Positions 58,861 to 64,000 of a stretch of 64,000 nt of DNA are shown here, piece by piece. The notes below the pieces were generated by a model, which was given only the letters and a program-made list of their open reading frames with translations, was not told the origin of the DNA and ran no database searches. Source of the stretch: Vreelandella venusta (GTDB lineage Bacteria; Pseudomonadota; Gammaproteobacteria; Pseudomonadales; Halomonadaceae); assembly GCF_007989605.1 (NCBI RefSeq), contig NZ_BJUL01000004.1:186001-250000 (forward strand), in the 5' to 3' direction. How positions within the stretch are numbered: position 1 is the first letter of the stretch; every line of letters begins with the position of its first letter. The translations under genes and the position numbers were made by a program.

Positions 58861-60903
58861 TCACTGCACGCTTTTTTCAGCGATTTCAACGCGGTTACGC
58901 CCATTATGTTTAGCTCGGTACATCGCAGCATCGGCCCTGGCGATGAGGGTTTTGCAGCTGTCATAGGGATGCCATACTGCAACACCAATGCTGACCGTTA
59001 TCGGTTGGCTCAAGCCCTTCACCTGTAGTGTTGCCACTAGCCCACGCAAGCGTTCAGCAAGCCCTTCTGCGGCTTCCATACTGGAGTGGGTGGCCAATAC
59101 CACAAACTCCTCCCCTCCCCAGCGCCCCAAATGATCACAGCCCCGCAGTGAGCTTTCCACCATGCGGGCTAGCGAAATCAGCACATCATCGCCCACGCTA
59201 TGGCCGAGGGTGTCATTAATCTGTTTAAAATGATCGACATCAAATAACAGCAGCGCAAAAGTCGCTCCGTAACGTTTTGCTGCTACTAGTTCGGCATCAA
59301 TAGCCTGCTCGATGCGGTAACGGTTCCACACCTGAGTGAGCGGGTCAAAATGCGCCAACTGCTCTAATCGTTGATTCGCTTCTGCCAGCGCTTTACGCTC
59401 GCGCTCCAGGTGCATATTGAGCGTGCTGATCTCATAAGCAGAAATCGCCAGTGTTAAGTCTTCCCCCAAGTCCATCGCAGCTAGCCGTTCGACGCGTTGC
59501 CAGGCTTCGCTTTTTCCTGTCACCTCCTCACACCACGCGTCAGAAGGCGACATTGCCATAGGCGGCAGGGATACCGAAGAGGGCTGCATCGCCCAGTAGA
59601 GCGTTTCCACTTGCTCAGGACGAAAAAATATCAGCCAGCCGCGCCGAGCAGGGTCGGTAGGCAACGGCACGGCAAGTACTCCGCTCTGCTCTAGCATGTC
59701 TAAAGAGCACGTTAGCGGCTCTTTGGCTGCCTCTTGGGTACACCATGGCCCACTATGGATGTGGGATTTTTCAATCCGCGTGACCAGTTGGCCAATCACT
59801 TCCGGCTTGGGCGTATTGCCTGATTGATAGATGCTACCTTTTACCCATAACGCAACGCCATTGGCACGGAAGAGCGACTTCCATCTGTCGGCATGCTCGG
59901 TAAATAGCTGATAAGGCCCCTGGGGCTTTAAGCGATTATTGCTTGAAAGCACCAAGCTGTCTTGTACGCGCTGCAAATAGCGCGCTTCTTGGCGAGCTCT
60001 CAGCAGCAGCAGCCGTTGAGTAGCCATTTGCACCAAGGTACGTACCGCATCTCTCACGGGCGGTGTTACAGGGTAAGCTGCTGCCGAATGGCAAAATAGC
60101 AGCCCCCAAAGACCGGTATCCCCCTGCATGGCCACGCTTAGTGCGCCGCGTACGCCCAGTCGTTGTAAGTACTGTTGCCGCTCAGGAGCCGGCGCACGCA
60201 GGAAACAATCACTGACATTTACATTTACTACACTCGCAGGCAGTAGGTGCTCACCGGGTGCTGTGACATCTTGGATCAGTCGCACCGAATGGCGCTCATA
60301 AGCGCGCCTTAGAGCAATAGGAAAGTCTTTGGCAGGAAAGCGCTGCCCTAACAAGGCCGGTAAGTGATCTGCCGCCACTGCGACACTCGACTGAGCGCGC
60401 CTCTTAGCTAACGACTCAGCCACGATTACTCCATGCCAATCACTATCGAGATGGCATACAGATACCCGGTCATGCCCGGTTAACTCTTGTACCGACATCA
60501 CTAGGTAATCAAGTAGCTCTTCTTGATGGGTCGCTTCCGCTAGGCGCATCAGGCGTTCGTTCACCGTGCCAAGCAGACGCTGTTTACCGAGAGTATGAAG
60601 GGGCTCTATCTCAACCAGCACATGCACACCGGCACGGTAAGCATGTAACTGGAAACGGTTTGATCGAGTAGGACACTTAAAGGTGAGTGGCCCCGGCAAA
60701 CGCTGTTGGCCTTGTAGCTCGTAGCGTATGCGCTGGCTTAAGCGCTTGCCTAGAACGCTGGAAAGCGTTGGAAGACGCCCTTCAGGAAGGCTTACTCCCA
60801 GCAGTTCCGCAAAGTTGCTACTAAATGCCTGTATGCGCCGACAGTCAGCATCGAGCACCAGTAATGCACCGAACGACTGTAGTAGCGAGTGATGCTTCGA
60901 CAC
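58861..60903 (-). CDS. Bacteriophytochrome-like PAS-GAF-PHY diguanylate cyclase, chromophore residues lost
   Basis: The 680-residue protein follows the phytochrome layout: PAS (about 1-105, LLQSFGALLVLD), GAF (about 115-300, SVCHLDSDWHGVIVAES, PAKDFP at 190-195, then LLFCH with His272), PHY (about 320-470, LIFFRPEQVETLYWA), coiled coil (about 490-515) and GGDEF with intact GGEEF (596-600) and RxxD inhibitory site (587-590). The biliverdin Cys is absent: the protein starts with GTG just before the PAS. The conserved GAF His is R242, and the PHY tongue PRxSF reads SPSDAW (452-457). It is therefore probably not a biliverdin phytochrome. It is 23 bp after motB with GAGG upstream, so it is cotranscribed with the motor genes. 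Confidence 0.88.
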   Translation of the reverse strand: MSKHHSLLQSFGALLVLDADCRRIQAFSSNFAELLGVSLPEGRLPTLSSVLGKRLSQRIRYELQGQQRLPGPLTFKCPTRSNRFQLHAYRAGVHVLVEIEPLHTLGKQRLLGTVNERLMRLAEATHQEELLDYLVMSVQELTGHDRVSVCHLDSDWHGVIVAESLAKRRAQSSVAVAADHLPALLGQRFPAKDFPIALRRAYERHSVRLIQDVTAPGEHLLPASVVNVNVSDCFLRAPAPERQQYLQRLGVRGALSVAMQGDTGLWGLLFCHSAAAYPVTPPVRDAVRTLVQMATQRLLLLRARQEARYLQRVQDSLVLSSNNRLKPQGPYQLFTEHADRWKSLFRANGVALWVKGSIYQSGNTPKPEVIGQLVTRIEKSHIHSGPWCTQEAAKEPLTCSLDMLEQSGVLAVPLPTDPARRGWLIFFRPEQVETLYWAMQPSSVSLPPMAMSPSDAWCEEVTGKSEAWQRVERLAAMDLGEDLTLAISAYEISTLNMHLERERKALAEANQRLEQLAHFDPLTQVWNRYRIEQAIDAELVAAKRYGATFALLLFDVDHFKQINDTLGHSVGDDVLISLARMVESSLRGCDHLGRWGGEEFVVLATHSSMEAAEGLAERLRGLVATLQVKGLSQPITVSIGVAVWHPYDSCKTLIARADAAMYRAKHNGRNRVEIAEKSVQ

Positions 60904-60926
60904 AGAGATGGCCTCAAGAAATCTCT

Positions 60927-61598
60927 TTACCCCTCAGCCTGCTGCCTTAGCAGCAGTTCGACGCGCCGGTTGGCAGATCTGCCTTCCGGTGTAGCGTTAC
61001 TTTCCATGGGTTGGGTATCGGCATAGCCGACTGCCCGCATACGTGAAATAGCAACTCCCTGGCGCTCAAGATACTGGACCACCGCAATGGCGCGTCCTAC
61101 CGAGAGATCCCAATTTGAGGGAAAGCGAGAGGTAGCGATGGGAACATTATCCGTATGCCCTTCGACTGAAATTTGCCCCTCAAAGGATGCCAGCACTGCC
61201 AGAAGGCTTTCTAACACATCTTGCCCCTGGGGCGTTAGCACGGCGTCACCGCTAGGGAAAAGCAAGCTATCGTCGATGCGCAGCGTAACACCTTCTTCAC
61301 CCTGAGAGACACTAACTCCAGGAATATTCAGCTCAGCCATTTGCGGCTTTAGCCCGCTGTGCCGGGGATGAATACCAGTTGCCAAGCTGGCCAACGGAAG
61401 CGAGGCGATCGCACTTATAGAATGCACTCTATCGCGTTCAAAAGCAGCCCCTCCCCCCGGCGGCGTCAACGCAAGCAGTAAGACAAACAGCGTGATTAAC
61501 AGCGTTAATACGTCTAAATAGCTCGTTAGCCACCCCTCATCGCCCTCCCCTGGCACAGTGGGCAATTCCAGCGCGTGCCGTGAATCACGATCTAGCAT
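60927..61598 (-). CDS. motB: Flagellar motor stator protein MotB (MotD/PomB-like)
   Basis: The 223-residue protein has an N-terminal membrane helix WLTSYLDVLTLLITLFVLLL with the ion-binding Asp29 and a C-terminal OmpA-like peptidoglycan-binding domain (ISVEGHTDNVPI...NRRVELLL). It pairs with MotA as the stator. It is shorter than E. coli MotB (308). Starts 4 bp after the motA stop. Confidence 0.94.
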   Translation of the reverse strand: MLDRDSRHALELPTVPGEGDEGWLTSYLDVLTLLITLFVLLLALTPPGGGAAFERDRVHSISAIASLPLASLATGIHPRHSGLKPQMAELNIPGVSVSQGEEGVTLRIDDSLLFPSGDAVLTPQGQDVLESLLAVLASFEGQISVEGHTDNVPIATSRFPSNWDLSVGRAIAVVQYLERQGVAISRMRAVGYADTQPMESNATPEGRSANRRVELLLRQQAEG

Positions 61599-61602
61599 GG
61601 CG

Positions 61603-62418
61603 CTACCCTTTTGCCGCAGAGCTAACCGTAGGCCGCGGTTTTACAGCGGCGTCACGGATTTCGTCATGATAGTTAGCCACGAAGGAGTTGAGCGTTTCTT
61701 CAATAAAAGAAGGCAGTCGCCGCTTGGTAATTAACGAAATACCTTCCAGCACCATATTCATGGTGATAAGGCGCTCTTCCGTACGCCGTTCTAGCTTGAC
61801 GGCAATCGGTTTGAACACCAAGTTAGCGAGCAGAATACCGTAGAATGTTGTCAGCAGAGCTACCGCCATGCGCGGGCCAATAACGTCAAGATCGCCCGCA
61901 TCCATTACTTCCAGCATATTGACCAGTCCCACCAAGGTGCCAATCATGCCAAACGCGGGCGCGTAGGTGGCCATAGTGCGGAATATCTGCGCCTCAGCAT
62001 GTTCGCGTGCTTTTAATCGTGCGATGCGCCAGCGCAGCATATCGAAAATTTCGTCTTCTTTCGTGTTCGCAATGACCAGCTGGATCCCGGTGCGCAAAAA
62101 GGGGTTGCGAGTGTGCTCTAACTCCTTTTCAACCGCCCTGACATCGCCTTTAAACCACAAGCGCGCCATGGACACCAGTTCGTTGATATCATCGCGCACA
62201 TAAGTGTTTTCACGCCGAAACACCAATCCCACTAGGCGCACCACGCGTAGCACTTCTTTCAGCGGATAACTGATAAAGGTGGCCGCCAAGGTGCCCGTTA
62301 CTACAATGGCTAGCCCCGGCAGGTTGATAAAGCTTTCTGGCGACTCTGCAGTAAAAAACAGTACGCTTACCAGCAACAGCATGCTGGCAAAAATACCGAT
62401 CAGCGTAGATGGGTTCAT
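61603..62418 (-). CDS. motA: Flagellar motor stator protein MotA (MotC/PomA-like)
   Basis: The 271-residue protein has four predicted membrane helices, a cytoplasmic loop with the MotA/ExbB signature and the torque helix TYAPAFGMIGTLVGLVNML (conserved Pro154). ATG 62418 is preceded by GAGGAG, and a TTG in front is not used. Whether it couples to protons or sodium cannot be fixed from sequence; its likeness to PomA/MotC suggests either. Confidence 0.93.
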   Translation of the reverse strand: MNPSTLIGIFASMLLLVSVLFFTAESPESFINLPGLAIVVTGTLAATFISYPLKEVLRVVRLVGLVFRRENTYVRDDINELVSMARLWFKGDVRAVEKELEHTRNPFLRTGIQLVIANTKEDEIFDMLRWRIARLKAREHAEAQIFRTMATYAPAFGMIGTLVGLVNMLEVMDAGDLDVIGPRMAVALLTTFYGILLANLVFKPIAVKLERRTEERLITMNMVLEGISLITKRRLPSFIEETLNSFVANYHDEIRDAAVKPRPTVSSAAKG

Positions 62419-62457
62419 CAACGGCTCCTCGCCGGTTATTCGTGATTAATAGTGACG

Positions 62458-63159
62458 TTAGGCGGTGTCATATAAGCGAGCACGAAGCCTGCTAATCGCC
62501 TGGCTGTGAAGCTGGGAGACACGGGATTCGGTCACACCCAGCACCGCCCCAACCTCTTTAAGGTTCAGCTCTTCTTGGTAATACAGCGCCATCAGTAGCT
62601 TTTCACGCTCAGGTAAGGCGTCAATCGCGTCAATTAACGACTGTCGCTGCTGCTGATCTAGAAACTGATCGAAGGGCAGATTCGTGGCTTCATCTTTCAC
62701 CGACTCGGCCCCTTCGGCCACCAGTTCTTCAAAGGGCAACAGCTGGCCACTGTTCGTATCATTGAGCAATTGCTGATACTCGCTAAGCGGCATATCCAGA
62801 TCACGCGCGATTTCACCCTCTTCCGGCGGACGTCCTAGCTGCTGCTCAAGGCGGCGCACCGCATCATCCACGGCTCTGGCAGAGCGGCGTACACTACGTG
62901 GCAACCAATCACGTGTGCGCAGCTCATCCATCATGGCGCCGCGAATACGCTGGCTTGCAAACGTGGCGAACGTTGCTCCCTGGGTCGCATCAAAACGCCC
63001 TAGTGCTTCTAATAAGCCCACCATGCCGGCTTGAATAAGATCATCCAACTCAATACTTGCGGGTAGTCTTACCTGCAGCGTTAAGGCCTGACGTCTTACC
63101 AGTGGCATGTATTGGTTTAACAACTCGCCCTGTTTAATCCTGCCTTGTGCTGTATACAT
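62458..63159 (-). CDS. fliA: Flagellar sigma factor sigma-28 FliA
   Basis: The 233-residue protein has sigma regions 2-4 (IELDDLIQAGMVGLLEALGR in region 2, LKEVGAVLGVTESRVSQLHS in region 4). It transcribes late flagellar genes, classically including motAB and chemotaxis genes. Here it sits 39 bp upstream of motA on the same transcript. Confidence 0.96.
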   Translation of the reverse strand: MYTAQGRIKQGELLNQYMPLVRRQALTLQVRLPASIELDDLIQAGMVGLLEALGRFDATQGATFATFASQRIRGAMMDELRTRDWLPRSVRRSARAVDDAVRRLEQQLGRPPEEGEIARDLDMPLSEYQQLLNDTNSGQLLPFEELVAEGAESVKDEATNLPFDQFLDQQQRQSLIDAIDALPEREKLLMALYYQEELNLKEVGAVLGVTESRVSQLHSQAISRLRARLYDTA

Positions 63160-63185
63160 CCTCGTGCCTCACGGCTGAACTCTGT

Positions 63186-63626
63186 TCACTGGTAATTCAC
63201 AATCACTTGCAGTCCCTGTACCCGTACCGGGCGCTGGCCTGGCGTCAACGCAAAACGCAAGTACAGCGGCCCATTCACCGACTTACCGGCTAGCGCCGTG
63301 GTTGATCCCCGCATAGCCGTCAAAGGAACACACTGCTCAGGGTGGCATAGCCAGGCGTTAACCGGCGCATTGACCGGCATTTGAAAACGCCAATGAATAC
63401 GCTCTATCGCGGCGTTCTCTACCGGAGCCCCTGCTGGTGGTTGAATGGGCTGGCTACTGACAGCTCGATCACTCATCGCGACCAGTACGCTGGGCACCTC
63501 ACTACTCCAACTGCCCGTCGCGGCGTAAACACGCATAGCGATGACACTTAGCGCCACTATCAACACGCTTTTGAGCAGCCTGTCGGCTTTGCAGGTAGCG
63601 ACTTTGAAGTCAGCGAGCATCGACAT
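63186..63626 (-). CDS. flhE: Flagellar protein FlhE
   Basis: The 146-residue protein has an N-terminal signal peptide/anchor (about 16-36, cleavage after VYA) and the FlhE pattern: ATGSWSS, IERIHWRF, LCHPEQCVPL and the C-terminal LQVIVNYQ. FlhE is periplasmic and helps keep the export gate closed. GGGAG lies five bases before the ATG. In enterobacteria it follows flhBA; here it is directly upstream of fliA. Confidence 0.85.
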   Translation of the reverse strand: MSMLADFKVATCKADRLLKSVLIVALSVIAMRVYAATGSWSSEVPSVLVAMSDRAVSSQPIQPPAGAPVENAAIERIHWRFQMPVNAPVNAWLCHPEQCVPLTAMRGSTTALAGKSVNGPLYLRFALTPGQRPVRVQGLQVIVNYQ

Positions 63627-63693
63627 TGTTACTCCCTATAGAGGCGCTTGATAGCGGCTGTTAAAGCACGGCTACATAGCGTCAGGCTAGCTG

Positions 63694-64000
63694 TCATCGC
63701 GCCAGCAGTAAAAGCTCTATATCCAAGTAATAGCTGGCTGCTTCGCGCAGGTTATCGAGTAGACCTCGGCGCGGCAAATCTGGCTCGTGCAGTGCCAGCA
63801 GCTGTCTAGGACCACCGTTTTCCTGCAATTGCCGCAACGAGCAGTACATCTGTGCGAAAGCATCGGCATCACTATTAATCCATAGCGCCCAGCGCGGAAA
63901 GCGCTCTTTCAGTTGACCAAGATTAGCGGCGCCCGCATTGACGATGTGAATATCCCAATCATCCGGGTCACCCGCCCAACGTCGCCCCAATACTGCCCAT
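63694..64000 (-). CDS. Unrecognised protein of the flagellar locus, 5' part beyond the window
   Basis: The reading frame is open to base 64000 and ends at 63694 (TGA). The visible 101 residues, ending AASYYLDIELLLLAR, have an alternating hydrophobic pattern (DIHIVNAGAANLGQL, PRWALWINSDADAFAQMYCS) that could be part of a Rossmann-like domain. FlhG/FleN-type MinD proteins often sit here, but no FleN motif is seen in this part. The rest is needed. Confidence 0.5.
   Translation of the reverse strand, partial: WAVLGRRWAGDPDDWDIHIVNAGAANLGQLKERFPRWALWINSDADAFAQMYCSLRQLQENGGPRQLLALHEPDLPRRGLLDNLREAASYYLDIELLLLAR

Overview
The window reads as chromosome of a halophilic gammaproteobacterium of the Halomonas/Vreelandella type. 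Support comes from the Pseudomonas-like order of the ribosomal/RNA polymerase cluster, acid-shifted proteins, a split cobalamin-dependent ribonucleotide reductase (NrdJa/NrdJb), and flagellar, furan-fatty-acid/photolyase and liv transport modules of gammaproteobacterial type. Genus-level placement is inference from protein flavour and gene order. No prophage, insertion sequence, CRISPR array or rRNA gene is visible.

Region 1 (1-17.9 kb, minus strand) is the translation/transcription core. Transcription runs from tRNA-Tyr-Gly-Thr to a terminator, then tRNA-Trp-secE-nusG-rplK-rplA-rplJ-rplL-rpoB-rpoC, then rpsL-rpsG-fusA-tuf, then rpsJ (S10 operon, cut by the window edge). Regulatory sequences are well preserved: sigma-70 promoters with GC-rich discriminators, an L10 leader, a rplL-rpoB attenuator, and a consensus promoter for rpsJ. 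The tufB copy often found between tRNA-Thr and tRNA-Trp is absent.

Region 2 (18-33 kb) holds coaX-birA, the divergent GTPase gene typA, a sodium:neurotransmitter-type symporter, a branched-chain amino acid ABC transporter (livG-livF-livH-livM, with the binding-protein gene convergent), a small membrane protein, an Lgt-like/TlpA fusion and rapA. Region 3 (33-43 kb) is a light/singlet-oxygen response module: a TIGR01777 epimerase, an FAD oxidoreductase, a LitR/CarH-like MerR regulator without the expected cobalamin ligands, a DNA photolyase, and an NTF2-like/SDR/amine-oxidase/DUF1365/CFA-synthase-like/DUF2878 chain with overlapping or abutting genes. TTGTAC motifs lie in both of its control regions.

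Region 4 (43-64 kb) contains a PAS-GGDEF-EAL protein, fabA-fabB, plsC plus a reductase-like gene, ssb, an MFS transporter, uvrA, a Crp/Fnr regulator preceded by a tandem repeat, nrdJa-nrdJb behind two putative NrdR boxes, and a flagellar block (unknown partial gene, flhE, fliA, motA, motB). The last gene of that block is a diguanylate cyclase with a bacteriophytochrome-like sensor that has lost its chromophore-binding residues. This gene and the light module are the parts most worth a second look.
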